From Salvia splendens (lineage: Eukaryota > Streptophyta > Magnoliopsida > Lamiales > Lamiaceae), in contig NC_056039.1 of assembly GCF_004379255.2 (NCBI RefSeq), forward strand, positions 19,791,883 to 19,855,882: a DNA stretch of 64,000 nucleotides, read 5' to 3'. Below the pieces are notes generated by a model. It had not been told where the DNA came from. It saw only the letters and a list, made by a program, of their open reading frames with translations, and did no database searches. Shown piece by piece: positions 31,501-42,332 of this stretch (the first letter of the stretch is position 1; every line of letters starts with the position of its first letter). The position numbers and the translations under genes were made by a program.

Positions 31501-31764
31501 TGGGTCTTCAAGTGTCGGATTGTTGGGGGCAAGGAGTTGTTGGAAGAACTCCACTGCGGACTTTTTAATCTCGGCTTCCTCGGTGAGCTCCTGCCCATTG
31601 ACACGAATTGAATGGATGCGGAGACGGACCCTCTTTTGTTTCACCCAGCTTTGATAGAACCGGGTATTTTTGTCTCCCTCGGCAAGCCACCTCAAAGCTG
31701 CCTTCTGTCGCCAAAAATCTTCTTCCATTCTCAGCAAAAGGATGTACTCGGCAATGTGTTTGTT
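28570..31764 (-). CDS. LINE-8 ORF2, RT to RNase H, open
   Basis: A single open frame from NKHIAEYILLLRMEEDFW to the natural stop after YLDGNGH. RT motifs: APGPDGFSATFYQACW, DYRPISLCN, SGFVKGRLLNDN, KIDMAKAYDR, RGLRQGDPIS, LAYADD. Then FLYLGVPIYRG, RFFWGSTNEKKR, FWDDIWLG, zf-RVT CQCCPHRPNTESLQHLF and RNase H with NTDGS, ALEAEL, ESDAEQA and GNKAADFLA. No endonuclease. The frame even stays open upstream into LINE-7 sequence (to about 31833), but that is accidental. Confidence 0.93.
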   Translation of the reverse strand, partial: NKHIAEYILLLRMEEDFWRQKAALRWLAEGDKNTRFYQSWVKQKRVRLRIHSIRVNGQELTEEAEIKKSAVEFFQQLLAPNNPTLEDPDLDLIQQVHSAEQFVDIADAPSADEVRSATFCISGDSAPGPDGFSATFYQACWSIVGPEVVEAIRQFFRGAFLPRSITATSIVLIPKKASPESWTDYRPISLCNVLNKIITKVLTSRLSPFLPQVISPNQSGFVKGRLLNDNALLAQEMFHELARCSPAPNVAVKIDMAKAYDRVQWPFLFKVLRRMGFPDSWISLMERCIGYCWFSVLVNGAPAGFFRSTRGLRQGDPISPALFVIAAEYLSRALDKLILGQKDMTYKASRRCMEISHLAYADDIIIFTQAAANPMRRLRACLEKYERVSGQQVSLAKSNFYIAEAHEHWANSIQAEGGFTRGVFPFLYLGVPIYRGVKRTDMFLFLREKIARRISGWAHRHLSFGGRLTLIKSTLEAIPLHIFQAVEPTAGTLKQLDQQMARFFWGSTNEKKRTHWIGWEQMCRPTDEGGLGIRKTMEVLRAFNIKLWWRFREQNSLWARYMMAKYCTNSTPLTLRLPSRSSPTWRRLSRAWPLAQPHMRWLVGQGDIYFWDDIWLGNSPLREFSLDDRGRPTTRVSEFITNGGWDVPKLQLLHNQAGLPQHVIDGIINTPILHDEQDILRWNLSKHGEFTVASTWDTLRGRNPIIQGLGDVWKAGLTNSIAIFIWRLLSNRVPVDTKLQWREIELASKCQCCPHRPNTESLQHLFIQGHGARRVWSEFDGWFTGPFPRIHINDTIPTRIEVWARRYQQPNKKHLSRATPYLILWFIWSERNRSRHQGTQFKPQNVVWQVHMFIRNAMSNGSLKPKHWKGVKLGINIPQAAAIRALPLAMAIKWNPPDQPWIKLNTDGSYNEANGRTGAGGIIRDHLGKMLVAFSTPLEAHSALEAELLAMLHGLNIAKELALPIWIESDAEQAIKLVNGTGWGPALARQAVAQLTLHKRQLKFRATFIHREGNKAADFLAKMGLVQDSGLRMYYNSAPRELLDLVRLDEMGVSHIRYLDGNGH

Positions 31765-31987
31765 GATGAGGGAGCTCGGGTCCTCTCCGATCAGCAAATG
31801 GTCTTCCGAGCTGGCGACGCCGCTTCCCTTCAACGTCCTACCAAATCCATGGAACTAAAAACTGCTAAAGCAAAGCTCAAAGGCCGGAAAAGTACGCCGG
31901 CGCCTCCTACTAAAGGCAATGGTCGTAAGAGATTTGTCCCGTCTCCGATGCCCGAGGACAAGCAACTAAGGAAGAAGATAGACTTCG

Positions 31988-34900
31988 GTGAGAATGGAAG
32001 AAGATTTTTGGCGACAGAAGGCAGCCTTGAGGTGGCTTGCCGAGGGAGATAAAAATACCCGGTTCTATCAAAGCTGGGTGAAACAAAAGAGGGTCCGTCT
32101 CCGCATCCACTCAATTCGTGCCAATGGGCAGGAGCTCACCGAGGAAGCCGAGATTAAAAAGTCCGCAGTGGAGTTTTACCAACAACTCCTTGCCCCCAAC
32201 AATCCGACACTTGAAGATCCAGACCTCGACCTAATCCAGCAGGCCCACTCAGCCGAGCAGTTCGTTGGCATCGCAGACGCCCCAAGTGCGGATGAGGTCA
32301 AGAGTGCCACCTTTTGCATTTCCGGAGATAGTGCACCCGGACCCGACGGCTTCTCGGCCACTTTCTATCAAGCCTGCTGGCACATTGTGGGGCCGGAGGT
32401 AGTGGAAGCAATCAGGCAGTTCTTCAGAGGGGCCTTCCTGCCAAGGAGCATCACGGCCACAAGCATTGTCCTTATCCCAAAGAAGGCCTCGCCAGAGTCA
32501 TGGACCGACTACCGACCCATTAGTCTTTGCAATGTTTTAAACAAGATCATTACCAAGGTACTCACCTCTCGCCTCTCCCCCTTCCTTCCACAGGTCATCT
32601 CCCCAAACAAAAGTGGGTTTGTCAAAGGCCGGCTCCTTAATGACAACGCTCTACTGGCTCAAGAAATGTTCCATGAGCTTGCGAGATGCTCTCCAGCGCC
32701 CAATGTGGCTGTTAAGATTGACATGGCTAAAGCCTATGATAGGGTCCAATGGCCCTTCCTCTTCAAAGTTTTACGCCGTATGGGATTCCCGGATCCATGG
32801 ATTTCACTTATGGAGAGGTGTATTGGCTATTGCTGGTTCTCGGTTCTTGTTAACGGGGCACCCTCGGGCTTCTTTAGATCAACTCGAGGACTTCGACAAG
32901 GAGACCCGATCTCCCCTGCTCTGTTCGTGATCGCTGCGGAATACCTGTCCCGAGCCTTAGATAAGCTCATCCTTGGCCAAAAGGACATGACGTTCAAAGC
33001 CTCCCGGAGATGCATGGAGATCAGCCATCTAGCCTATGCGGACGACATAATTATCTTCACTCAAGCAGCGGCAATGCCTATGCGCCGGCTAAGAGCTTGT
33101 CTCGAGAAGTATGAAAGAGTCTCCGGCCAACAAGTCAGCCTTGCCAAGAGTAATTTCTATATCGCCGAAAACCATGAGCATTGGGCAAACTTGATCCAGG
33201 CGGAAGGAGGCTTCTCTAGAGGGGCCTTTCCTTTTCTCTACCTCGGTGTCCCTATCTACCGTGGAGTCAAGCGCACGGACATGTTCCTCTTCCTACGGGA
33301 AAAGATTGCAAGAAGGATTTCAGGATGGGCACACCGTCATCTTTCTTTTGGAGGAAGGCTCACGTTGATTAAGAGCACTCTTGAAGCGATCCCCTTGCAC
33401 ATCTTCCAAGCTGTCGAGCCCACGACCGGTACCCTAAAGCAACTTGATCAACAAATGGCCCGATTCTTTTGGGGGTCTACGAATGAGAAGAAGCGGACCC
33501 ATTGGATTGGATGGGAACAAATGTGCCGCCCCACTGAAGAAGGAGGCCTTGGGATCCGAAAAACTAAGGAGGTCCTCCGCGCCTTCAATATCAAACTTTG
33601 GTGGCGCTTTCGGGAGCAAAACTCCCTTTGGGCAAGATACATGATGGCAAAATATTGCACCAACTCCACACCGCTCACCTTGAGACTGCCGAGCAGGAGT
33701 AGCCCTACGTGGAGAAGGCTCTCAAGAGCCTGGCCCCTCGCGCAACCGCACATGAGATGGCTAGTGGGACAAGGGGACATCTACTTCTGGGATGACATTT
33801 GGTTTGGTAATAGTCCTCTGAGGGAAATTAGCCTAGATGATAGGGGAAGACCAACCACCCGGGTGTCGGAGTTCATTACAAATGGTGTTTGGGATGTGCC
33901 CAAGCTCCAACTCCTTCACAATCAGGCCGGCCTTCCTCAGCATGTTATCGATGGCATCATTAATACACCGATCCTCCATGACGAACAGGATATCCTTAGG
34001 TGGAATCTCTCTAAGCATGGGGAATTCACGGTGGCTTCGACATGGGACACACTCCGAGGGCGAAACCCGATCATCCAAGGTTTGGGGGATGTTTGGAAGG
34101 CGGGACTCACCAACTCAATAGCCATCTTTATCTGGAGGCTTCTCTCCAATCGGGTGCCGGTTGACACAAAACTTCAATGGCGGGAGATTGAGCTAGCCTC
34201 TAAGTGCCAATGCTGCCCAATTCGACCGAACATTGAGTCCCTCCAGCACCTCTTCATTCAGGGATTCGGAGCCCGTAGAGTATGGAGAGAATTTGATGAA
34301 TGGTTTGAAGGTACATCCCCCCGCCTTTCAATCAATGACACAATCCCAACGAGAATTGAAGTTTGGATGCAATCAGTCGAATAGGAAGCACCTTAGCCGA
34401 GCCATGCCCTACCTCATCCTATGGTTCATCTGGTCGGAGAGGAATAGGAGCCGACACCAAGATACAAGATTTAAACCCCACAATGTAATATGGCAGGTCC
34501 ACATGTACATCCGGAATTCTATGGTAAACGGGTGCCTGAAGCCGAAGCACTGGCGAGGAGTTAAACTTGGAGTTAACATCCCTCAACAAGCGGAAGCCAT
34601 TCGGGCGTTGCCTCTCGCCATGGCGATCAAATGGGAGCCACCGGACCCCCCTTGGATTAAAGTGAATACGGATGGTTCCTTCAATGAAGCGATCAACAAA
34701 GCAGGAGGGGGAGGAGTCATTCGCGATTTCTCGGGTAAAATGCTTGTGGCCTTTTGCATTCCTTTTGAAGCACATTCGGCTCTGGAGGCGGAATTGTTGG
34801 CAATGATCCACGGGCTGAACATCGCCAAGGATTTTGGCCTCCCTATTTGGATCGAATCAGACGCTGAACAAGCTATCAAATTGATTAATGGGGCAGGATG

Positions 34901-35147
34901 GGGACCGGCGCTAGCCCGGGAAGCCATGGCGCATCTGATCCTTCTTAAGCGCCAACTTAATTTCCGTGCCACCTTCATTCACCGGGAGGGAAACAAGGCG
35001 GCGGATTTCCTTGCGAGAATGGGTCTAGGGAGAGATAGAGGCCAACAAATGCAACAAGACTCGGTGCCGAGAGAGCTTGCGGACCTCGTCCGCATGGATC
35101 AAATGGGCCTTTCACATGTTCGTACCCTAGGAAGGGACGGGGACTAG
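31988..35147 (+). pseudogene. LINE-7 ORF2, RT to RNase H, one small deletion
   Basis: Open from MEEDFWRQKAALRWLAEGD through all RT motifs (SGFVKGR, KIDMAKAYDR, RQGDPIS, LAYADD) and zf-RVT to RIEVWM at about 34365. There an 8-10 base deletion in the RRCQQPN region shifts the frame. The rest is open in the next frame: LSRAMPYLILWFIWSERN, then RNase H with NTDGS, ALEAEL, ESDAEQA and GNKAADFLA, ending at 35147. The endonuclease is missing because of the internal deletion. Confidence 0.9.
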
Positions 35148-35241
35148 AATTGTTTTCACTTGCTTCTTGTAATTTTGTCGGGAGTATGATGAGGTCCGAC
35201 CCTTGTGGGATCGGACCGCATACTACTCTTGGTTTTGTCTT

Positions 35242-35265
35242 GGCACACCACCTTCGGGTGTGGCC
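35242..35265 (+). other. LINE-7 3'-UTR hairpin II
   Basis: GGCACACC / GGTGTGGCC with loop ACCTTCG; hairpin I with GGTCCGA/TCGGACC lies just upstream. Confidence 0.65.
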
Positions 35266-35650
35266 GCGCTTTGTAATTACCTCATTTTGAAATATAGGGA
35301 TGAGGGACCCACGAACCCTCCACCGTAAAGGTGTTTGATTAAAAAAAAAAAAAAAAAAAAAGCCTAGCACCGAGTCCCTCCAACAGCTTTTCATTCAAGG
35401 TGCCGGTGCGATTAGAGTGTGGAGAGAATTTGATGGGTGGTTTGAAGGCTCGTACCCCCTCACGGCTTGAATGATACTATACCTACAAGAATTGAAATGT
35501 GGGCGCGAAGAACGCAACAGCCGGGAAGGAAAACCTCAGCCGGGCCATGCCTTACCTCATCTTTTGGTTCCTCTGGGCGGAGAGAAACAGAAGCCGGCAT
35601 CAAGAAGCCCAATTTACGACGTGCAATGTGATATGGCAAACCCTTACATA

Positions 35651-35704
35651 ATGATTGGGGATTTGGGTGATTACGCTCGGCTACATAGTGGCCTGAAAGG
35701 TGAT
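35651..35704 (+). other. Scrap of LINE ORF1 between LINE-6 and LINE-9
   Basis: About 45 bp read GDLGDYARLHSGLKGD, matching the EDLGDYARLLNGPRD stretch of the ORF1 DUF4283-like domain. It is isolated from the rest of any ORF1, and is probably filler captured when the junction formed. Confidence 0.55.
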
Positions 35705-35906
35705 TAGTGCTCTCTCTTCTCTCTAACTTCTCTCTCTAAAAGTTCCACCCTAGTGTCTAACGGTTTTCCAACCTACACCGGCCACCCGCCTCCCACCGCA
35801 GGTTATCCCCCGCACCCTCACGGAGCGCCACGGCCTGCTCCCCCACCGACCACCCCAACACCTCGCTTCCCTCCTCCACTCCGACCACAACACTCCGAGC
35901 AAGAAG

Positions 35907-38336
35907 ATGAAGCAAAAAGCCACAAAACTCAAAATGAGGAAAAGCACGCCGGCTCCTCCAACTAAAGGGAATGGTCGGAAAAGGTTTGTTCCTTCACCCA
36001 TTCCGGAGGACAAACAACCTTGTTAGAGGCTCGAGTTCGGGTACAAAGAGTCATCCCCACCCGGGAGCCCTAAGTGCAAAGGAACCATCTTCCCGGCGAG
36101 CCCGTCGAGTGAAAAGGGAGACAACCGCCGGCGGGATGAAATAGAGAGTGCTTCGGACAACAAGGAACGCCAAATGGTCATTGCTAATGCGGTCCTATCG
36201 ATCATGTCCGCTAAAAATCAAAATTCCTATCAGGACACCAGTTAGGCCGCCAGCGACTAACATGCCGTCGAGGAGGAGGACGTGACCCTTCTGGATCATG
36301 ACAAATCACAAGTACATGCGGCAGCCAAAGCAAAAGGTACATTGGAAGTAGTGGAAGTCAAATTACCCGAATTGGAAGTGGGAATAAAAACTCTTTTTGA
36401 AAGTGGCTTGGCGCCTGGACAACTTGGAATGTCACGTGATGCCCTAGCCGTTGGAGGGCTAATGCAGCCAAAAACAACTCATCTCCTACACCTTGCAGCC
36501 TTGGATTCGGCGGATATGCTGGACACCATGACCGCTCAACCACTTCTCATCGCCGGCCAGTCGGAGGATGCGCACATGGCCGATGGAACTCACTTCTCTT
36601 CCCTTCCGGAGTCCGAACAATCCTCGCTAGCTCCTACGGGTGCTTACATCCCCACCTTTGAGGAATTTTCTCCTCTAGAGAGAGGACGGACCTTAAAAAT
36701 CCGAGACACATTCGAGGTCGGCGTGGCAAAATCGACGGCGTTCATGACATGGTCGAGACCGGAGCTGAAAGACCAGGCACATCATACGGAGACAAATGCG
36801 AACCTGGCCGGAAGGGAAGCTCACAAAGGTACGGCCACCAAAGTTGGGGCCGAGGGCCATTCGGTGACCCCGACACCACCTACTAACCCGAAGGTGGGTG
36901 AAGCTCCACCTAGTCCCATCACGGAGGTCCGTGACCAGCCGATGGCCACAATGGACCTAAACCGCGAGGCCGCAACACGAGGGCCGACGGTCGCTAACCG
37001 ACAAGGGGGGGCCAAAGTTTCTTCGGGTCCTTCTAATAGACCGAAATCGATGGCGGAGTTACTGAAGGATTCCCCTGACCCCAATGGGCCTCAAGTCTTC
37101 GTGCCGGAAAAGCTCCAAAACATTGGTTTTGCCTCTATGTCCAATGGCGTTCCGGCCATCTACTTTTCCGGAGCTGAAACTCAAAAGCTTGCCGATAGCA
37201 TGGGGCACTCCATCGTTGGTAAGTTTTCGCATTCTATCCCTATGGGCCATCAAATTAAAAAAAACTCTCGATAGCATTAAACTCCAGTGTGGATTCAATT
37301 GGAAATACATTAATGCTAAACATATCCTTATCCAATGCGAGGATTTGGCGGATTATGCCTGGCTTCTCGGAGGCCCAAAGGGAACACCCGTTTGGCTCAT
37401 TGATCGCCACCCAATGAGGGTCTTCAAATGGACCCCGGATTTTGATGCATATTGTGAGTCCCCGATCGCAGCAATTTGGTGCAATTTAATCGGCCTTCCA
37501 ATTCATTTGTTTGATCAATCCGCTCAATTCGCCATCGGCAAGCTTCTCAGCAATCAAATCCAAGTAGATCGGGCCACGGCCAACAAGACGAGACTCTCAT
37601 TTGCCCGTATTTGCATTGAGATAGACATCACCAAACCGCCCCGAAGAGAGAATTCTTGACTTGTGCGGCCGCGAGACGGTGCAACAAGTCCGGTGGGACA
37701 AGATCCCATCCTATTGCCAAGAGTGTAAACATGTTGGCCATGTGAGTGATGTGTGTTACGCGACGGGCTAAAAGGAGAGGCCGCCGAAACGAAACTACAA
37801 TATAGTCCCGCCACAAAAGGCACATCCCGAGGGCCACGGTATGAAGGGTATGCAAGATGCGGTGAGACACAACTCTAACCCTATGCGCCCCCGCTCACAC
37901 AATGTGGGGCTCAAGCGCGGGGGCGAGGAAAAAGGGAACCCAACACTCCCAACCACCGAACCACCTTCACCAATACACGGAGATATGGATGCGGAGTGGG
38001 AGGACCCCAAGGCGAGACGATCGGTTTCCCCGCCTACATGAGAGAGTGCGAGAGGGGGACGCACGCCATGCAATGACGAGGGGGCGTGGTTTATTTTCAA
38101 TAAAGAATCACATGAGCATTAACCAATAGTACTCCCTCATGGCAAATGGAGAATTTGACTTTGATAATTGTGGGGACGCGGATGACTCGGCCATGGACAT
38201 ACAAGTGGGGACCGAGAGGATTGGAGGCAGCCTTCCACTTGACGATGATGAGGAGCACGCAACAAACAAAGAGCAACGTCTTATTGAATATCAAGGAGGG
38301 CCTTCATCCCCTTCGGGTACGCACCCTACTTGTTAA
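35907..38336 (+). pseudogene. LINE-9 ORF1, several frameshifts and stops
   Basis: The first block MKQKATKLKMRKSTPAPP with GRKRF and PEDKQ ends at a TAG (36024-36026). The second open block (36282-37274) covers the linker and the start of the DUF4283-like domain, broken at an A8 run near 37255. The domain continues (HPMRVFKWTPDFDAYCESPIA) to about 37655 and is broken again at ITKPP. The CCHC knuckle CQECKHVGHVSDVC is at about 37710-37750 and is followed by a stop. The C-terminal tail (YSLMANGEFDFDN, 38139-38336) is open and ends TAA-TG-ATG at ORF2. Confidence 0.87.
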
Positions 38337-38943
38337 TGATGACTTACAATATCACGTTTTGGAACGTGAGGGGAATCGCTAATGTGTCAACCGAAAACGT
38401 TTTGAAAAGGCTAATTAATTGTCATAATGTTTTATTTCATGCAATAATGGAACCACTCACAACACCAGATCCAAACCGGTTCTCCAAGGCCTTGGGGCTG
38501 CCCTACATTGGTTCGAACACGACGGGAAAAATCTGGTTGTTTGCGGAAGAGGGATCCACTTTTGATATTGATTGTGATTCGGAACAAATCCTACATGGGC
38601 GTCTCAAGTCCCATCGTATTGCTAGCCCGCTGGCCATTTCGGCTGTGTATGCCAAATGCACAAGATCCGAAAGACACCTCTTGTGGGATAAGATGAGAGA
38701 GATTGCTGGAGGCCTCGAAGAATCATCATGGATTATCGGTGGCGACTTCAATACCATCCTATCACACCGAGATAGAGTTGGGAGCGACACCAACCGGCAA
38801 GCCGAGATGGTCGACTTCGCGGAGGCAATTGAAGACTGTAGGCTCCTTGATCCTGAGTTCTTTTTTTTTCACAAACACCGTAACGGTGGAGGGTTCGTGG
38901 GTCCCTCATCTCTGTATTAAAGACAAAAGATTGTATAAGACAT

Positions 38944-38967
38944 GGCCGCGCCCAAAAGTGGCACGCC
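38944..38967 (-). other. LINE-10 3'-UTR hairpin II, covarying stem
   Basis: GGCGTGCC / GGCGCGGCC around ACTTTTG. Relative to LINE-3, two A-U pairs have become G-C through changes on both arms. Hairpin I (AGTCCG/CGGACT) lies next to it. Confidence 0.7.
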
Positions 38968-41900
38968 TACCCAAATCACGAGTAGTACACAGTCCGCGAA
39001 AGTCCCGGACTTCATCATCCTACTCCATACAAAATTTACAATTACAGGAGTTTCCATGACCTTCGAATGCGACCGATCGAGGAGACCAAAAATACTAACC
39101 ATATTACCCCGTTCGCTTGCCGAATTACTCTTGATCGTCATCACAAATTCGGACATAGGGTGTTCCAATCTGTTCGAGGAGAATGGTGGCCCTAAGTAGC
39201 CTTGGTGCTGATTCTTCCTCGAAGTCTTGAGCCATCGGAGCTTCGCATCCCATTTGTGCTAGGAGGTTCGTTGCCTTGTTGCCGTCTTGGTGAACAAAGG
39301 AGGCTCAGCATCTACATTCGCGCTGGATGAGCCAAATCTTGGTTAGGATTTGCTAGACACTTGCTGCCGCCTGGTTTAATCAAGGCTTCCGCCTGGTTTG
39401 AATTTGTCTCGATCCAAATAGAAACATTATGTTCCCGTGCTCGGATTAGGCCCTGAAGAACGAGGGATAGTGCGAGGAAGGCCGACACCATTCGGCCCCG
39501 ATGATCACGGAGAACTCCTCCACATCCTCCTCGATTTGCGGCTGGGCAAAAGATACCCTTGGTGTTGAGTTAGATACCATGGGGGTCCGAAGGCTGCCAC
39601 TTTACTACCATAACCTTTTGCAACGGTGATCTGTTTCGAGGAGGAATCGTGCATGCGGTCGCACTCTTCACTCCCACGAAGTGCTTTGCTTTGAGCCGGC
39701 CACTTTCCACGCCTCTTTGGATATGCAATTGAACTTGCCAAATCTCGCTAAAGGCTCTGAACCGGGCTCCATTGTGGCGGCAGTTGTTCCGTTCTGCCCA
39801 GAAGAACCAGAAGATCACGCAAGGTATGACTCGCGCAAGGTGAACCTTCGACGATTGCCGAGTTCTTGTCGCCCACTTCTCAAGTCTCGTAGGGACGGAG
39901 TCGGTGGCAAGGATAGGTTCTGTATGACCCTCGAACCAGCTATCAAAGTACCTCCAGACCCGCGAGGCCCCCTGTCCCGCGACAAAAAGATGTTGAAGCG
40001 TCTCACACTCCGGTCGCTCATTGCAACAATGGCACTTAGAAGCAAGGCTAATATTTCTCCATTGGAGTTTTGAATCTACCGGGATTCTATTTGAGATGAG
40101 TCTCCACAAGAATATAGACATGGAACCCGTGAGGTCCTCATTCCAAATATCTCTAAGAGCGGGGATGACCGGCCTGCGGGCTCGGTTGGACTCCCAAGCC
40201 GATGCCACGGTGAAGTCTCCCTTACGATTAAGGGTCCTTCTTGGGATATCGGGATGGCCTGTCAGGATTGGCACACTAAAAATTTCCTCGATCACGTGTT
40301 GTGGGATACCTGCTTGGTGTTGTGCGATCCGGATCTTCCCACGGTCCCATTGGTCCTCACGCCAAAAATCTGCCACCCTTGCCATAGGACATCCTCTCGT
40401 ATCCAAGCATAGTTCCCGAAGAGGTTTGTCTCCTAACCAAATGTCGTCCTAGAAAAGGATCTTCCCATCTCCTAAAATCCATCTCATGTTCGGCTGCGTT
40501 AGGGGCCACGCCGCAGTAAGCCGTCTCCAAGTAGGGCTATTGTGGCCCGAGGCGGCCGAGTCCAAAGGAGATTTCCTCGAACAATATTTGGCATACATGT
40601 GTGTTGCCCAAAGGGAGTTTTGCTCCCTGAATCTCCACCACAATTTGGCATTGAAAGCCTTCAGGACATCTTCAAAACGTCTGATTCCGAGACCTCCTTC
40701 GGCCGTGGGGAGACAAATTTGCTCCCATCCAATCCAATGCATTTTTTTCTTCCCCTCAACGGACCCCCAGAAGAACCTGGCCACCTGTAGGTACCCCCAA
40801 ATAAAGGAAAGGGAATGAACCTTTGGAGAAGCCCCCTTCTGTCTCGATACTCACTGCCCAATCATCATTGTTTTCTGAAATATAAAAGTTACTCTTTTAA
40901 AGATTAATTTGCTGACCTGAGACGTCCGAATACACATTGAGGCACTCTATGAGCCTTCGGATTGACGCCGGTGAAGCTTGAGTGAAGATTATAATGTCGT
41001 CCGCATACGCCAAGTGGCTGACCTCTGTGCATCCCCGAGTTGATTTAAAAACCATGTCCTTTTCGCCAAGGATAAGTTTGTCCAACGCCCGAGAGAGATA
41101 ATCTGCGGCAATAACAAAAAGAGCGGGAGGAGATGGGGTCCCCCTGCCGCAACCCTCGGGTTGATATGAAGAAACCCGACGGCGATCCATTAACCAAGAT
41201 TGAGAACCAGAAGGAGCCGACGCACCTTTCGATCATGCTGAGCCATGTGTCCGGGAAACCCATGCCCCGCAACACCTTGATAAAAAACGGCCATTGGACC
41301 CGTTCATAGGCTTTTTCCATGTCAAGCTTCAGTGCCACATTCGGGGATGGCTTGTTTCTATAAAGCTCGTGGAACATTTCCTGGGCCAACAGGACATTAT
41401 CATTGAGTAACCGGCCCTTGACAAACCCACTTTGAATCGGGGAAATCACCAGCGGCAGGAGAGGTGCCATTCTAGCCGAGAGGATTTTCGTGATAATCTT
41501 ATTTGACACATTGCATAGACTAATAGGCCTAAAATCTGCCCAAGACTCCGGGTTGTCTTTTTTGGGCAACAAGACAATCATGGTGGAAGTGATGCTACTT
41601 GGGAGATATGCCCATTTAAAAAATTGTGCCACTGCCTCAACATCTTTTCTAATAATATCCCAGCACGTGTGATAAAAGGTGGCAGTGAATCCGTCTGGGC
41701 CCGGGGTACTATCCACCTAGATATTCCAAACCGCCCTTTTTACCTCGTCCTCATCTAGAGGGGAAACCAAGCACTCCCATTCCGTTGTTTCCGGTAGAGC
41801 GTGGAGGAGGTTTAGATCTGGTTCAGCAAGGTCGGGAGCCGTTGGGGCCAAGAGTCCTTGGAAGAAACTAACGGCCGAATCCCTCAACTCCTTCTCCTCT

Positions 41901-42185
41901 GAAAGTTGAGGAGCCCCCCGGCATCCGTAGGTAATTCCCAACTCTGTTTCACGATCTCGTTGAATTTCTCGTGCTTTATCCACATATTTTGGAAGCGGAA
42001 GGTGCTGCCCCGGGCCGCCCGTTGGGAGATTTTGCACCGCATAAGAATAGGGCCGTGGTCCGACGCGACCCTTGGTAAGTTTATTTTATTTTATTTTTTA
42101 ATCAAACACACCCCAAAGGGCGGAGGGTTGAGGCGGACCCACACCTGTGCATTACCAAAACCATTGGTTACAAACAAACATACAC

Positions 42186-42210
42186 CGAGTCGCCCAAAAG
42201 TGACGACTCG
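42186..42210 (-). other. LINE-11 3'-UTR hairpin II, different stem, same loop
   Basis: CGAGTCGTC / GGCGACTCG (9 bp with one G-U pair) around the loop ACTTTTG. The stem shares little sequence with that of autonomous copies, but loop and position are the same. Confidence 0.75.
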
Positions 42211-42332
42211 CCAAGGCATGACAAATTAGAGTACAACGAGGGCCTCCCTAACAACTAGAGGTGGTCATCTATATACTCTCAAAATCCAATTACCATTTGA
42301 TACAACCTTTGTATCCCCAACACTTCTGTCCA

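Larger units (their letters stand above)
28317..31764 (-). mobile_element. LINE-8: 5'-truncated LINE inserted in LINE-7
   Basis: Minus-strand insertion with a 30-nt poly(T) at 28317-28346 and the 13-bp duplication GATGAGGGAGCTC at 28304-28316 and 31765-31777. It is truncated at ORF2 near residue 295 (NKHIAEYILLL). Same subfamily as LINE-3 and LINE-7. Its uninterrupted ORF and pure tail indicate youth. Confidence 0.95.
28223..31989 (+). pseudogene. LINE-7 ORF1, N-terminal stub interrupted by LINE-8
   Basis: Starts MGQPPDPDEKRD at 28223 and is interrupted after GSGDEGA by LINE-8. It resumes at 31778 with SDQQMVFRAGDAA and the conserved basic motif RKSTPAP/TKGNGRKRF/PEDKQLRKKIDFG. At about 31989 it is joined, out of frame, to ORF2. 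The DUF4283-like domain and zinc knuckle are gone. Confidence 0.88.
27918..35360 (+). mobile_element. LINE-7: internally deleted LINE in LINE-6, split by LINE-8
   Basis: Plus-strand insertion flanked by a perfect 20-bp duplication and ending in a 20-nt poly(A) (35341-35360). It has 5' UTR and ORF1 start (27918-28316, 31778-31988), then a jump directly into ORF2 just upstream of RT, and a complete 3' end. About 3 kb (ORF1 body plus endonuclease) is missing at a TGAG microhomology. The 5' hairpin is absent, so the copy is also 5'-truncated. LINE-8 sits in the ORF1 start. Confidence 0.92.
27163..35650 (+). mobile_element. LINE-6: old LINE fragment, host of LINE-7
   Basis: Plus-strand ORF2 fragment from the thumb (SERKRTHWI) to the segment before RNase H. 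It is split into 27163-27917 and 35381-35650 by LINE-7. The two halves share the 20-bp duplication AGCCTAGCACCGAGTCCCTC (27898-27917, 35361-35380). The left half begins exactly at the Gypsy-1 LTR. It carries several lesions and is the oldest layer of this stack. Confidence 0.85.

Noticed and set aside
31940..32010. LINE-7 junction as a spliced LINE transcript
   Set aside because: A GTGAG lies at the junction, but in a spliced product the donor GT would be gone. It is retained, so microhomology-mediated deletion fits better.
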